The notes beneath the pieces were generated by a model. The model searched no databases. It saw only the letters and a program-made list of their open reading frames with translations, and was not told the DNA's origin. Below, piece after piece: positions 35,350 through 45,696 of a stretch of DNA of 64,000 nt. Origin of the DNA: Streptomyces sp. PKU-EA00015 (GTDB lineage: Bacteria; Actinomycetota; Actinomycetes; Streptomycetales; Streptomycetaceae); assembly GCF_013387495.1 (NCBI RefSeq), contig NZ_JABZEE010000007.1, positions 62,001-126,000 of the forward strand, written 5' to 3'. Positions within the stretch are counted from its first letter, which is position 1, and every line of letters starts with the position of its first letter. The position numbers and the translations under genes are program-made.

Positions 35350-37293
35350 GTGGAGAACCTGATTGCGCTGCTCGTCGCGGCGCCCCTGCTCGGAGCGGCG
35401 GTGCTGCTCTGCGGCGGCCGCCGGCTCGACCGCACCGGCCACTGGCTGGGCACCCTGCTCGCGGCCGCGTCCTTCGTCATCGGCGCCGTGCTCTTCGCCG
35501 ACATGCTCGGCAAGGACGCGGAGGAACGCGCCCTGCACAGCACGCTGTTCAGCTGGATCCCCGTCGAGGGGTTCCAGGCGGACATCGCCTTCCGGCTCGA
35601 CCAGCTGTCGATGACGTTCGTCCTGCTGATCACGGGCGTCGGCACGCTGATCCACCTCTACTCCGTCGGGTACATGGAGCACGACGAGCGGCGCCGCCGC
35701 TTCTTCGGCTACCTGAACCTGTTCCTCGCGGCCATGCTGCTGCTGGTGCTCGCCGACAACTACCTGCTGCTGTACGTCGGCTGGGAGGGTGTCGGTCTCG
35801 CCTCGTACCTGCTCATCGGCTTCTGGCAGCACAAGCCCAGTGCGGCCACCGCGGCGAAGAAGGCCTTCCTGGTCAACCGCGTGGGCGACATGGGCCTGTC
35901 GATCGCGATCATGCTGATGTTCACCACCTTCGGCACCTTCGCCTTCGGGCCGGTGCTGGAGTCCACGGGTGAGACGTCCGAGGGCATGCTGACGGCCATC
36001 GGCCTGATGCTGCTGCTCGCCGCGTGCGGCAAGTCGGCCCAGGTGCCGCTGCAGTCCTGGCTCGGGGACGCGATGGAGGGCCCGACCCCGGTCTCGGCCC
36101 TGATCCACGCGGCCACCATGGTCACCGCCGGCGTCTACCTGATCGTCCGCTCCGGCGCGATCTTCAACGCCGCGCCGGACGCCCAGCTGGCGGTCGTCGT
36201 CGTCGGTGCGGTCACGCTCCTGTTCGGTGCGATCGTCGGTTGCGCCAAGGACGACATCAAGAAGGCGCTGGCCGGTTCGACCATGTCGCAGATCGGCTAC
36301 ATGATCCTGGCGGCCGGTCTCGGTCCCATCGGATACGCCTTCGCGATCATGCACCTGGTGACGCACGGCTTCTTCAAGGCCGGGCTGTTCCTCGGCGCGG
36401 GCTCGGTCATGCACGGCATGAACGACGAGGTCGACATGCGCAAGTACGGCGGCCTGCGGAAGTACATGCCGGTCACCTTCGTCACCTTCGGCCTCGGCTA
36501 CCTGGCGATCATCGGCTTCCCGGGCCTGTCCGGCTTCTGGTCCAAGGACAAGATCATCGAGGCGGCCTTCGCGTACGACGACGGCATCCGCGGCTGGATC
36601 TTCGGCGGCGTGGCCCTGCTGGGCGCCGGCATCACCGCGTTCTACATGACCCGCGTGATGATCATGACGTTCTTCGGCGAGAAGCGCTGGCAGCCCGCGC
36701 CCGACCCGGACACGGCGCCCAGCGTCGAGCCCGGTGTCGAGGTGCACCCCGGTGAGATGCCGCACCCGCACGAGTCGCCCAAGTCGATGACGATCCCGAT
36801 GATCGTGCTCGCCTTCGGGTCGGTCTTCGCGGGCGGTCTGTTCAGCCTGAACGAGTCCTTCGTCCACTGGCTGGAGCCGGTCACGCAGTTCGAGCACCCG
36901 CACCCCGTCATCGGCGTCCCGGCGATCACGACCTCGACGGTCGTCGTGCTGCTGCTCGGCGCGGGGCTCGCGTACCTGATGTACGGGCGCCGCCCGGTGC
37001 CCGTCACGGCGCCGCGCGGCTCACTGCTCACCCGCGCCGCCCGCCGCGACCTGCTCCAGGACGACTTCAACCATGTGGTCCTGGTCCGAGGCGGTGAGCA
37101 CCTCACACGTTCGCTGGTCTACGTCGACCACACGCTGGTCGACGGCGTGGTCAACGGCACGGCGGCCACGTTCGGCGGCCTCTCCGGCCGGCTGCGCAAG
37201 CTGCAGAACGGCTACGCCCGCAGCTACGCGGTCTCGATGTTCGGCGGTACGGCGATCCTGATCGCCGCGACCCTGCTGATGAGGGCGGTCTGA
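35350..37293 (+). CDS. nuoL: NADH-quinone oxidoreductase subunit L
   Basis: Antiporter-like proton-pumping subunit, 647 aa with 14 or more TM helices and the long lateral helix at the C-terminus. Conserved stretches include [23 protein letters not shown] (with the key Glu), [24 protein letters not shown] (channel Lys/His region) and [23 protein letters not shown] soluble His/Pro insert ([14 protein letters not shown], near residue 465) interrupts the distal part. The GTG has GGGGACGG upstream. Confidence 0.97.
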   Translation: MENLIALLVAAPLLGAAVLLCGGRRLDRTGHWLGTLLAAASFVIGAVLFADMLGKDAEERALHSTLFSWIPVEGFQADIAFRLDQLSMTFVLLITGVGTLIHLYSVGYMEHDERRRRFFGYLNLFLAAMLLLVLADNYLLLYVGWEGVGLASYLLIGFWQHKPSAATAAKKAFLVNRVGDMGLSIAIMLMFTTFGTFAFGPVLESTGETSEGMLTAIGLMLLLAACGKSAQVPLQSWLGDAMEGPTPVSALIHAATMVTAGVYLIVRSGAIFNAAPDAQLAVVVVGAVTLLFGAIVGCAKDDIKKALAGSTMSQIGYMILAAGLGPIGYAFAIMHLVTHGFFKAGLFLGAGSVMHGMNDEVDMRKYGGLRKYMPVTFVTFGLGYLAIIGFPGLSGFWSKDKIIEAAFAYDDGIRGWIFGGVALLGAGITAFYMTRVMIMTFFGEKRWQPAPDPDTAPSVEPGVEVHPGEMPHPHESPKSMTIPMIVLAFGSVFAGGLFSLNESFVHWLEPVTQFEHPHPVIGVPAITTSTVVVLLLGAGLAYLMYGRRPVPVTAPRGSLLTRAARRDLLQDDFNHVVLVRGGEHLTRSLVYVDHTLVDGVVNGTAATFGGLSGRLRKLQNGYARSYAVSMFGGTAILIAATLLMRAV

Positions 37294-37298
37294 TCGGT

Positions 37299-38888
37299 AT
37301 GTCCGAAGTAGTGAACGCAGGCTTTCCTCTGCTGACGGCAACGGCCGTGCTCCCGGCGCTCGGTGCGATCGCCACGGCGGCCGTGCCCGCCGTGCGCCGG
37401 ACGGCCGCCAAGTGGCTGGCCCTGCTCGTCTCCTTGGGCACCCTGGTGCTCGCGGCGATCGTGCTCGTCCGGTTCGAGCCCGGCGGCGATCGCTACCAGC
37501 TCGTCGAATCACACGCCTGGATCAAGGACTTCGGCGTCCGCTACGAGCTGGGCGTGGACGGCATCGGTGTCGCGCTGATCGCGCTGACCGCCCTGCTGAT
37601 CCCGTTCGTGATCCTCGCCGGCTGGAACGACGCCGATCCGCAGGAGACCGGCAGCAAGCGGTGGCGGCCCACTCAGGGTTTCTTCGCGCTGATCCTGATG
37701 GTCGAGGCGATGGTGATCCTCTCCTTCGAGGCCACCGACGTCTTCCTCTTCTACATCCTGTTCGAAGCCATGCTCATCCCGATGTACTTCCTCATCGGCG
37801 GCTTCGGCGACCGCGCCCACGCGGGCACGGACGAGAACGCGGCGGCCCAGCGGTCGTACGCGGCCGTGAAGTTCCTGCTGTACAACCTGGTCGGCGGACT
37901 GATCATGCTGGCCGCCGTCATCGGCCTGTACGTCGTCGCGGGCAGCTTCTCGCTCTCCGAGATCGCCGAGGCCAGGGCGAGCGGCCAACTGGAGATGGCT
38001 GCCACCACCGAGCGGCTGCTGTTCCTCGGCTTCTTCTTCGCCTTCGCGGTGAAGGCCCCGCTGTGGCCCCTGCACACCTGGCTGCCGAACGCGATGGGCG
38101 AGGCGACCGCCCCGGTCGCCGTGCTGATCACGGCGGTCGTCGACAAGGTCGGCACCTTCGCGATGCTGCGCTTCTGCCTCCAGCTCTTCCCGGGGGCGTC
38201 GAAGTGGGCGACGCCGGTCGTCATCACGCTGGCGCTGATCAGCATCGTCTACGGCGCCCTGCTCGCCGTGGGCCAGCGGGACATCAAGCGCCTGGTCGCG
38301 TACGCCTCGATCTCGCACTTCGGCTTCATCATCCTGGGCATCTTCGCGATGACCAGCCAGGGCCAGTCGGGCGCGACGCTGTACATGGTCAACCACGGCA
38401 TCTCGACCGCCGCGCTGATGCTGGTGGCCGGCTTCCTGATCTCGCGGCGCGGCTCGCGGCTCATCGCCGACTACGGCGGTGTGCAGAAGGTCGCCCCGGT
38501 GCTCGCGGGCACGTTCCTGATCGGCGGCCTCGCCACCTTGTCACTGCCCGGACTCGCGCCGTTCGTCAGCGAGTTCCTGGTCCTGGTCGGCACGTTCGCC
38601 GCCTATCCCGTGGCCGGCATCATCGCGACCTTCGGCATCGTGCTCGCCGCGCTCTACACCCTCGTGCTCTACCAGCGCACGATGACCGGCCCGGTGAAGG
38701 CGGAGGTCAGCGCGATGCCCGACCTCAAGGCACGTGAACTGGCGGTGGTCGCACCGCTGATCGCGCTGCTGCTCTTCCTCGGCGTGTTCCCGAAGCCGCT
38801 GACGGACATCGTCAACCCGGCCGTGGAGCACACGATGTCCGACGTACAGAAGCAGGACCCCCGGCCCGATGTGGAGGCGGCCAAGTGA
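37299..38888 (+). CDS. nuoM: NADH-quinone oxidoreductase subunit M
   Basis: Second antiporter-like subunit, 529 aa. LFYILFEAMLIPMYFLIGGFGDR carries the conserved Glu of TM5; KAPLWPLHTWLPNAMGEATAPVAV is the discontinuous helix with the channel Lys; and AYASISHFGFIILGIF follows. All the motifs of a proton-pumping subunit are intact. It starts 5 bp after nuoL and overlaps nuoN by 4 bp. Confidence 0.97.
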   Translation: MSEVVNAGFPLLTATAVLPALGAIATAAVPAVRRTAAKWLALLVSLGTLVLAAIVLVRFEPGGDRYQLVESHAWIKDFGVRYELGVDGIGVALIALTALLIPFVILAGWNDADPQETGSKRWRPTQGFFALILMVEAMVILSFEATDVFLFYILFEAMLIPMYFLIGGFGDRAHAGTDENAAAQRSYAAVKFLLYNLVGGLIMLAAVIGLYVVAGSFSLSEIAEARASGQLEMAATTERLLFLGFFFAFAVKAPLWPLHTWLPNAMGEATAPVAVLITAVVDKVGTFAMLRFCLQLFPGASKWATPVVITLALISIVYGALLAVGQRDIKRLVAYASISHFGFIILGIFAMTSQGQSGATLYMVNHGISTAALMLVAGFLISRRGSRLIADYGGVQKVAPVLAGTFLIGGLATLSLPGLAPFVSEFLVLVGTFAAYPVAGIIATFGIVLAALYTLVLYQRTMTGPVKAEVSAMPDLKARELAVVAPLIALLLFLGVFPKPLTDIVNPAVEHTMSDVQKQDPRPDVEAAK

Positions 38889-40540
38889 GCGCTACAGCTG
38901 TCCACAGCCTGTGGACGACGGCTGCGGAGGTCGAGCCGCTCGGCAAGATCCCCGCGCCCCACATCGAGTACGCCCAGCTGGCACCCGTGCTGATCGTCGT
39001 CGGCGCGGCCGTGCTGGGGGTGCTCGTGGAGGCCTTCGTCCCGCGCAGGGCCCGGTACCACACCCAGGTGTTCCTGACCGTCGTCGCGCTCGCGGCCTCG
39101 TTCGCGGCGGTCGTCGGGCTCGCCGCCGGCGGGTACGGCACCACCAAGGCGCACATCGCCGCCATGGGCGCGATCGCGGTCGACGGGCCGGCGCTCTTCC
39201 TGCAGGGCACGATCCTGCTGGCGTCGCTGGTCGCCGTGTTCACGTTCGCCGAGCGCCGCCTCGACCCTGCTGCGCACGGCAAGCGCGTCGACTCGTTCGC
39301 CGCCGAGGCCGCCGCGGTCCCGGGCGGCGACCACGAGAAGGCCGCGGTGAAGGCGGGGTTCACCACCACCGAGGTGTTCCCGATCGTCCTGTTCGCGATC
39401 ACCGGCATGCTGGTCTTCCCGGCCGCCAACGACCTGCTGACGCTGTTCATCGCCCTGGAGGTCTTCTCCCTCCCGCTGTACCTCCTGTGCGCGCTGGCCC
39501 GCCGCAAGCGGCTCATGTCGCAGGAAGCGGCCGTGAAGTACTTCCTGCTGGGCGCGTTCTCCTCCGCGTTCCTGCTCTTCGGCATCGCGCTCCTCTACGG
39601 CTACGCGGGCTCGGTGTCCTACGCCCGTATCGCCGAGGTCGTCGACGGCAGCGTCCGCACCATCGACCCGGCGCTCGCCGACACGATGGGCAACGACGCG
39701 CTGCTGCTGATCGGCGGCGCGATGATCCTCATGGGCCTGCTGTTCAAGGTCGGCGCGGTGCCGTTCCACATGTGGACGCCCGACGTCTATCAGGGCGCGC
39801 CGACCCCGGTGACCGGCTTCATGGCCGCGGCCACCAAGGTCGCCGCCTTCGGCGCGCTCCTGCGGCTGCTGTACGTGGTGCTGCCGGGCCTGACCTGGGA
39901 CTGGCGTCCGGTCATGTGGGCGGTCGCCATCGTCACGATGCTCGGCGGCGCGATCGTCGCGATCACCCAGACCGACATCAAGCGGCTCCTGGCGTACTCG
40001 TCGATCGCCCACGCCGGCTTCATCCTCGCCGGTGTGATCGCCACGACGCCCGAGGGCATCTCGTCGGTCCTCTTCTACCTGCTCGCGTACTCCTTCGTGA
40101 CGATCGGCGCGTTCGCGGTCGTCACGCTGGTCCGCGACGCGGGCGGCGAGGCGACGCACCTGTCCAAGTGGGCCGGTCTCGGGCGGCGTTCGCCGCTCGT
40201 GGCCGGGGTCTTCGCGGTGTTCCTCCTCGCCTTCGCCGGTATCCCGCTGACGTCCGGGTTCTCCGGCAAGTTCGCGGTGTTCAAGGCGGCGGCGGAGGGC
40301 GGCGCGGGAGCGCTGGTCGTGGTGGGTGTGATCTCGTCGGCGATCGCGGCGTTCTTCTACATCCGGGTCATCGTGCTCATGTTCTTCAGCGAGCCGAAGC
40401 CGGAGGGCCCGACGGTCGCCGTGCCGTCCCCGCTGACGATCACGACGATCGGCGTCGGCGTGGCGGTCACGCTGGCGCTCGGCCTCGCGCCGCAGTACTT
40501 CCTGGATCTGGCCGGTCAGGCGAGCGTGTTCGTGCGCTAG
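38885..40540 (+). CDS. nuoN: NADH-quinone oxidoreductase subunit N
   Basis: Third antiporter-like subunit and last gene of the operon, 551 aa. LFIALEVFSLPLYLLCALARR holds the conserved Glu, and GAVPFHMWTPDVYQGAPTPVTGFMAAATK the channel Lys region; LLAYSSIAHAGFILAG follows. An insertion of about 40 residues near 135-160 (HGKRVDSFAAEAAAVPGGD) is soluble. The GTG overlaps the nuoM stop. A strong terminator lies 12 bp after its stop. Confidence 0.97.
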   Translation: MSATAVHSLWTTAAEVEPLGKIPAPHIEYAQLAPVLIVVGAAVLGVLVEAFVPRRARYHTQVFLTVVALAASFAAVVGLAAGGYGTTKAHIAAMGAIAVDGPALFLQGTILLASLVAVFTFAERRLDPAAHGKRVDSFAAEAAAVPGGDHEKAAVKAGFTTTEVFPIVLFAITGMLVFPAANDLLTLFIALEVFSLPLYLLCALARRKRLMSQEAAVKYFLLGAFSSAFLLFGIALLYGYAGSVSYARIAEVVDGSVRTIDPALADTMGNDALLLIGGAMILMGLLFKVGAVPFHMWTPDVYQGAPTPVTGFMAAATKVAAFGALLRLLYVVLPGLTWDWRPVMWAVAIVTMLGGAIVAITQTDIKRLLAYSSIAHAGFILAGVIATTPEGISSVLFYLLAYSFVTIGAFAVVTLVRDAGGEATHLSKWAGLGRRSPLVAGVFAVFLLAFAGIPLTSGFSGKFAVFKAAAEGGAGALVVVGVISSAIAAFFYIRVIVLMFFSEPKPEGPTVAVPSPLTITTIGVGVAVTLALGLAPQYFLDLAGQASVFVR

Positions 40541-40551
40541 CCGTGGCACGA

Positions 40552-40593
40552 CCGAGGGCCCGGTCTCTCCCCGAGGAGAGACCGGGCCCTCGG
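40552..40593 (+). terminator. Strong terminator of the nuoA-N operon
   Basis: A perfect 19-bp stem, arms 40552-40570 (CCGAGGGCCCGGTCTCTCC) and 40575-40593, tetraloop CCGA. It starts 11 bp after the nuoN stop. Confidence 0.9.
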
Positions 40594-40680
40594 CGTGTCC
40601 GCGTACCGTCCGGGCAACCCGGCGGTGCTGCGGGTCGTCCTACCGGGGGCGGGCGAACGGCCGACGACCACGGGGGAGAC

Positions 40681-40974
40681 ATGACCGAGCAGCAGATCCG
40701 GCACCGAGCGGCGGAGGAGGCCGGCGGTGACCACATGTGGCCACTCGGGTTCATGGGGCCCGCCCTGCTCCTGCTGCGCCTGCTCGGTGAGCACCCCTGG
40801 GCCTACTGGACCGCTGCGGTCGTGGGCGCCCTGGGCGTGATCGGCGCGGTCTTCGCGATCGCGGGCGCGGGCCGGGACCTGGTGCGCCGGCGCCGCCCGT
40901 GGAAGGCGGCGTTCGCGCTGTTCATGCTGGCCGGCGGCTCGTTCATGGTCGTGGTCAGGCTCGGGGAGTTCTGA
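40681..40974 (+). CDS. Small multi-TM membrane protein, unknown
   Basis: A 97-aa protein with a hydrophilic N-terminus (MTEQQIRHRAAEEAGGDHMW) and three hydrophobic stretches (about residues 21-36, 42-64 and 75-93) separated by an Arg-rich loop (GRDLVRRRRPW). GGGGGAG lies 5 nt before the ATG. It follows the nuo terminator, so it probably has its own promoter. I do not recognise a family; it could be an accessory to the complex but nothing in the sequence shows it. Confidence 0.6.
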   Translation: MTEQQIRHRAAEEAGGDHMWPLGFMGPALLLLRLLGEHPWAYWTAAVVGALGVIGAVFAIAGAGRDLVRRRRPWKAAFALFMLAGGSFMVVVRLGEF

Positions 40975-41040
40975 CGGCTGGGCCCTCGGCCGCCCGGGAT
41001 CCCGCCGCCGAGGAGCGGCGGCGGGGCCCGTGCCGACCGG

Positions 41041-42267
41041 TCAGGCGGAGGGCACGATGCGGCCCGTGACCTCGCCGAGGCCGACGCGGACGCCGTCGGG
41101 GCCGGGGGCCCAGGCGGTGAGCGTCACCTCGTCGCCGTCCTCCAGGAACGTGCGCTTGCCGTCGGGCAGTTCGAGGGCGTCGCGGCCGTTCCAGGTGAGT
41201 TCGAGAAGGGAACCGCGCTGGTTCACCTCGGGACCGCTGACCGTGCCCGAGCCGAACAGGTCGCCCGTGCGCAGCGATGCGCCGTTGACCGTCATGTGCG
41301 CGAGCTGCTGCGCGGCCGTCCAGTACATCGTGGCGAACGGCGGCTCGGCCACCACATGCCCGTTGAGCGCGACCGAGATGCGCAGGTCGAAGCCGCCGGG
41401 CTCCTCCTCGGCCGCGTCGTCGAGATAGGACTGCAGAGGGAGGTCCCGTGCGGGCGGGGCGGTCCGGGCGGCCTCCAGCGCCTCCAGCGGGGTGACCCAG
41501 GCCGCCACCGAGGTGGCGAAGGACTTGCCGAGGAACGGGCCGAGCGGCACGTACTCCCACGCCTGGATGTCGCGCGCCGACCAGTCGTTGAGCAGGAAGA
41601 GCCCGAAGACGTGCTCGCGGAAGTCCGCCAGCGGGACGGGCCTGCCCCGCTCGGACGGGGTGCCGACGAGGAAGCCGACCTCGGCCTCGATGTCGAGCTT
41701 CACGGACGGGCCGAAGACGGGGGCCGGGTCGGCGGGCGCCTTGCGCTGCCCGGACGGCCGGACGACGTCCGTACCGGACACGACGACCGTGCCCGACCGG
41801 CCGTGGTAACCGATCGGCAGGTGCTTCCAGTTGGGGGTGAGCGCGTCGCCGTCGGGCCGGAAGATCTTTCCGACGTTGGTGGCGTGGTGCTCGCTCGCGT
41901 AGAAGTCCACGTAGTCCGCGACCTCGTAGGGCAGGTGCATCGTCACCGCGTCGAGCGGGTGCAGCAGCGGCTCCACGTCGGGCCGGTGCGCGGGCACCGT
42001 GACCCAGGCGGTCAGGGCGCGCCGCACGTCGCGCCAGGCCGTGCGCCCGGCGGCGAGCAGCGGGTTGAGGCCGGGCTGCGCCAGCACTCCGGCGTACGGG
42101 GAACCGAGCGCGAGGGCGGCGGCTCCGACGTCGAGCACATGGCCGCCGATCCGGACGCCGAGCCTGCGGCGCTCCGGCTCGTCGGCCGTGGTGAAGACGC
42201 CGTACGGAAGGTTGTGCGGGCCGAAGGGGTCGCCCTCGGCCAGATCGAGCGGGCTCTGCTCGGACAT
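41041..42267 (-). CDS. fahA: Fumarylacetoacetase
   Basis: Hydrolyses fumarylacetoacetate to fumarate and acetoacetate, the last step of tyrosine and homogentisate breakdown. The 408-aa protein has the N-terminal SH3-like domain (PYGVFTTADEPERRRLGVRIGG) and the C-terminal FAH barrel with metal ligands in DFYASEHHATN, VKLDIEAEVGFLVG and NDWSARDIQAWEYVPLGPFLGKSF. ATG 42265-42267 is chosen because MSEQSPLDLAEGDPFG begins the conserved region. No other tyrosine-degradation gene is nearby. Confidence 0.95.
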   Translation of the reverse strand: MSEQSPLDLAEGDPFGPHNLPYGVFTTADEPERRRLGVRIGGHVLDVGAAALALGSPYAGVLAQPGLNPLLAAGRTAWRDVRRALTAWVTVPAHRPDVEPLLHPLDAVTMHLPYEVADYVDFYASEHHATNVGKIFRPDGDALTPNWKHLPIGYHGRSGTVVVSGTDVVRPSGQRKAPADPAPVFGPSVKLDIEAEVGFLVGTPSERGRPVPLADFREHVFGLFLLNDWSARDIQAWEYVPLGPFLGKSFATSVAAWVTPLEALEAARTAPPARDLPLQSYLDDAAEEEPGGFDLRISVALNGHVVAEPPFATMYWTAAQQLAHMTVNGASLRTGDLFGSGTVSGPEVNQRGSLLELTWNGRDALELPDGKRTFLEDGDEVTLTAWAPGPDGVRVGLGEVTGRIVPSA

Positions 42268-42381
42268 CGGTGCCTGCCTCGCTTTCCACGGGTGTGGGTG
42301 ACACGTTACGTGCCCGCCCGTCTGCCGCGGCAGGGCCCAATGGATCACACGGAGAGTGCTCCGGCGTGGGCCGTCGTCCCG

Positions 42382-44355
42382 TCAGTGCGCCGTGCGGGGC
42401 AGGCGCTTCTCCCAGGTGCGGTGGAACACGATCTCGTCGCCGTCGCGGCACACCATCTCGTCCGAGGCGAGGAAGCCGGTCGCGTCGCAGGTGAGGGCGG
42501 AGCGGGTCTCGACGCGGACGTCCCAGCCGAGTTCCGGCCGGTGGAGGCGGATCGTCCAGGTGGTGCGGGCCTGCGCGGAGAGCGGATCGTCCTGCCGGAT
42601 CGTGTACGTCTCGCGGGCCTCCTCGGTGTGCTCCAGTCCGTCCGGGTGGACATGCGTGCCCCCTCGGTGGGGCGTCGTGTCCAGGGTCCACAGGCCGTCC
42701 GCCACGTCACGCGTCAGCAGCAGGCGGGGGCGGTCCCCGTCGAGGGTCTGGGGGACCGCGACGGCCGGCGGCTCGGAGCGCTCGGGTTCCGTGAACACGC
42801 CGCCGGGGCCGGCCGGTTCGCGGACCGGCAGGTCGAGCCGCGAGCCCGCCGGGTCCAGGGTGAAGCCCGCCGTGTCCGGATGCGGCCACAGCCAGGGCCA
42901 GTACGCGGAGGAGACCGCGAGCCGGACGCGGTGGCCCGGCGCGAAGGTGTGCCCGGCCAGGGACAGGTCGAACGACACGTCCTCCGTCGTGCCCGGCGTC
43001 CAGGCGAGCGCCCGCTCCCGGCCCGCACGCGCGGCGAGGTCGAGGGCGCCGCGCGTGACGAGCGTGGACGCGCCGTCCGGTGCGACGTCGCAGAGCCGGG
43101 CCACCGCCTGTCCGTGCGGCGCGTCCAGGCGCAGCCGCAGGGTCACCCGGGGCCGTCCGAGGACGACGACCGGCGCCGTGCCGACGGGGAACTCGAAGCA
43201 GACCGACCGTGCGTCCTCCTCCCGCTGGTCCGGCGGCAGGTCGGCGGCGTGGCCCACGGGGCGCGTCCGGCCCGCGTCCGTCCCGGTGTACTGCGGGGAA
43301 GTCACGGGTACGGGGGCGCCCGGGGCGGTGCCGAGCGCGTAGGGGACGACGGTGACGTGCGGCGACGGCCAGGCGTCCTCGCCGGTCCAGCGGCCGGGCC
43401 CGGGCGCGGACGGCCCGAGCCGGCAGCGCAGCAGCGGCTCGGACAGCACACCCGTGTCCCGGTCCTTCAGCCACTGGTCCCACCAGCGCAGCGTCTCCTG
43501 GAGGAAGCCGATCCCCCGTTCGGGGTCCCGGTCCGGGTACTGGCGCGGCCACGGCCCGATCAGTCCGCGCACCCGCTCCGCCGGCAGCCGCTCCACGAGC
43601 CGCAGCACGGCGTCGCGGGCGGGGTCGTGCAGGCCGCTCACCGCGAGGACGGCCGCCCGCACCGCGTCCGTGTCGTCGCTGATCCCGGCGCTCCGCCAGA
43701 ACTCGTCGCGCAGCGGGTGCGCCAGCCACGCGGGTACGCCGGGCTCGACGGCTTCCAGCCGCCGCAGCCACATCGCGCGCCAGGCGTCCCCCGTGTGCAG
43801 CGGGTCCGGCGGCCGGGCGGCGTGCGCGAGCCGGGCGGCGGCCCGGGAGTGCAGCGACTCGCCGGTGACCGATCCGCCGAGATAGGGCCCGTCGGTGTCG
43901 TACGGGTCGTCACTCGCGCCCACCGCGACCACGGCCCGCAGCGGCTGCGGCGCGAGCGCCGCGATCTGCAGCGCGCTCCGGCCGGCCGCTCCGATGCCGA
44001 TCATGCCGACCCGGCCGGTGCTCCACGGCTGCCGTGCCAGCCACTCGATCACCGCGACGCCGTCCGCGAGCTCGGCCGCACCGCCCTCCGGGCCGGGCAC
44101 ACCCTCGCTGTTGCCGTGCCCGCGCACGTCGACGCGGACGCAGGCGTAGCCGTGGCCCGCGTACCAGGGGTGGCGCTCCCCGTCGCGGACCGCCGTCGCG
44201 TCGGTGAGCCGGTCCGGCGCGTACTCGAGCAGGGCGGGCACGGGCTCGTCCGTCACCGGCCGCCACAGGCGCGCGTACAGGGCGATGCCGTCGGGCAGGC
44301 GGACGCGCAGGTCCTCGTGAGCCGTCTCGTACGGAAAGTCTCTGCGGATACGCAT
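42382..44355 (-). CDS. CocE/NonD-family hydrolase lacking the catalytic Ser
   Basis: A 657-aa alpha/beta hydrolase with the family architecture: N-terminal DLRVRLPDGIALYARLWRP, the nucleophile elbow, a helical cap, and a C-terminal jelly-roll (from about residue 385) with the HRVRLAVSSAYWPWLWPHPD motif of CocE and X-Pro dipeptidyl-peptidases. At the elbow, relatives read GxSxxG (usually GIS(W/Y)GG), but this one reads GMIGIGAAGRSAL, with Gly122 (codon GGA) in place of Ser. The Asp/His region (GLHDPARDAV, later GPWPRQYPD) is also altered. It is therefore probably inactive as a serine hydrolase, or uses another mechanism. Neighbour fahA is in the same direction. Confidence 0.85.
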   Translation of the reverse strand: MRIRRDFPYETAHEDLRVRLPDGIALYARLWRPVTDEPVPALLEYAPDRLTDATAVRDGERHPWYAGHGYACVRVDVRGHGNSEGVPGPEGGAAELADGVAVIEWLARQPWSTGRVGMIGIGAAGRSALQIAALAPQPLRAVVAVGASDDPYDTDGPYLGGSVTGESLHSRAAARLAHAARPPDPLHTGDAWRAMWLRRLEAVEPGVPAWLAHPLRDEFWRSAGISDDTDAVRAAVLAVSGLHDPARDAVLRLVERLPAERVRGLIGPWPRQYPDRDPERGIGFLQETLRWWDQWLKDRDTGVLSEPLLRCRLGPSAPGPGRWTGEDAWPSPHVTVVPYALGTAPGAPVPVTSPQYTGTDAGRTRPVGHAADLPPDQREEDARSVCFEFPVGTAPVVVLGRPRVTLRLRLDAPHGQAVARLCDVAPDGASTLVTRGALDLAARAGRERALAWTPGTTEDVSFDLSLAGHTFAPGHRVRLAVSSAYWPWLWPHPDTAGFTLDPAGSRLDLPVREPAGPGGVFTEPERSEPPAVAVPQTLDGDRPRLLLTRDVADGLWTLDTTPHRGGTHVHPDGLEHTEEARETYTIRQDDPLSAQARTTWTIRLHRPELGWDVRVETRSALTCDATGFLASDEMVCRDGDEIVFHRTWEKRLPRTAH

Positions 44356-44574
44356 GGCTGTACCTCGGCGGCAGGGCCTCGCCGAGGGGCGGCGGGGACC
44401 ATCACGGGTAGGGGCGAAAGCCCCTGTTCCAGGTCATTGCGGCTGATCACGAACATACCGGGGGTGGCGGGAAGGCGCTCATGGTGATCGAAAGGCGACC
44501 GGATACGCTGACTTGAGTGAATCCAGCGACACATCGACAATCCGTGTGATCGTCAGCAGACAGGAGACCCCCTC

Positions 44575-45585
44575 GTGACCGTCGTCGGGCCGTTCGGGCT
44601 GAGCGTGCGGGACCAGGCTCTTGAGGCCGATGTCCAGACCGGATTGTCGGCTGTCGAGGCGGGCCTGCTCGACGCCACCAAGAGCGAGGTCCCGTTCATC
44701 ACGGAGGCCGCACAGCACCTCGTCCGGGCTGGTGGGAAGCGTTTCCGCCCGCTGCTCGTGATGCTGGCCGCCCAGTTCGGCGACCCGCACGCGCCGGGCG
44801 TCGTGCCCTCGGCCGTCGTCGTCGAGCTCACCCATCTCGCGACGCTGTACCACGACGACGTGATGGACGAGGCGGACGTGCGGCGGGGCGTGCCCAGCGC
44901 GAACACCCGCTGGGGCAACTCCGTGGCCGTCCTGACCGGCGACTTCCTGTTCGCCCGCGCCTCGCACACCCTGGCCGACCTCGGCCCGGAGGCCGTACGC
45001 ATCCAGGCGGAGGCGTTCGAGCGGCTGGTCACCGGACAGATCCTGGAGACGGCGGGCCCGCGCGACGGCCGCGACCCGGTGGAGCACTACCTCGACGTGC
45101 TGGCCGGCAAGACGGGTTCACTGGTCGCCGTGTCCTGCCGCTTCGGCGCGATGATGTCCGGCGCCGATGAGCGGGTCGTCGACGTCCTCACGCAGTACGG
45201 GGAGCGGCTCGGCGTCGCCTTCCAGCTCGCCGACGACGTCCTCGACATCGCCTCCGACGCGCACGAGTCCGGCAAGTCGCCGGGTACCGACCTGCGCGAG
45301 GGCATCCCGACGCTGCCGGTGCTGCACCTGCGCGCCGCGGCCGAGGCGCACGGCCGCCCCGAGGACCTGGAGCTCGTCGCCCTGCTCGACGGCGACCTCA
45401 GCGACGACGAGCGGCACGCCGAGGCGCTGCGCCGGCTGCGCGAGCACCCGGCGCTGGAGCAGGCCCGGCGGGACTCCGTCCGCTACGCGGAGGAGGCGCG
45501 GGCGATGCTCGCCCCGCTGCCCGACTGCTTCGCGAAGGCGGCGCTGGAGGAGCTGTGCGACGCGGTGGTCCACCGCGCGGGCTGA
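44575..45585 (+). CDS. Trans polyprenyl diphosphate synthase
   Basis: A 336-aa all-helical prenyltransferase that extends an allylic diphosphate with IPP. The first Asp-rich motif is DDVMD (94-98), the second DDVLD (220-224), and GGKRFRP (53-59) binds IPP. The residue five before the first Asp is Ala, a small side chain that permits long products, which suits a menaquinone side-chain synthase. Product length cannot be read from sequence. GTG 44575 has CAGGAG upstream; TACGCT at 44504-44509 is a plausible -10. It is divergent from the CocE-like gene. Confidence 0.92.
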   Translation: MTVVGPFGLSVRDQALEADVQTGLSAVEAGLLDATKSEVPFITEAAQHLVRAGGKRFRPLLVMLAAQFGDPHAPGVVPSAVVVELTHLATLYHDDVMDEADVRRGVPSANTRWGNSVAVLTGDFLFARASHTLADLGPEAVRIQAEAFERLVTGQILETAGPRDGRDPVEHYLDVLAGKTGSLVAVSCRFGAMMSGADERVVDVLTQYGERLGVAFQLADDVLDIASDAHESGKSPGTDLREGIPTLPVLHLRAAAEAHGRPEDLELVALLDGDLSDDERHAEALRRLREHPALEQARRDSVRYAEEARAMLAPLPDCFAKAALEELCDAVVHRAG

Positions 45586-45696
45586 GCCCCGGGACCTGCT
45601 CGCCCCCTACGGGGCGGGGGACTTGAGGGCGGCCGTTGTCATCCCAGAGGGGTACGCGGGTTTGCGCCCGCGGGCTGACGCTTCCCCGCGGCCGTT

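Noticed and set aside
45601..45616. Terminator after the polyprenyl synthase (CGCCCC-CTAC-GGGGCG)
   Set aside because: Only a 6-bp stem without further pairing; too weak to list as a feature in this GC-rich background.
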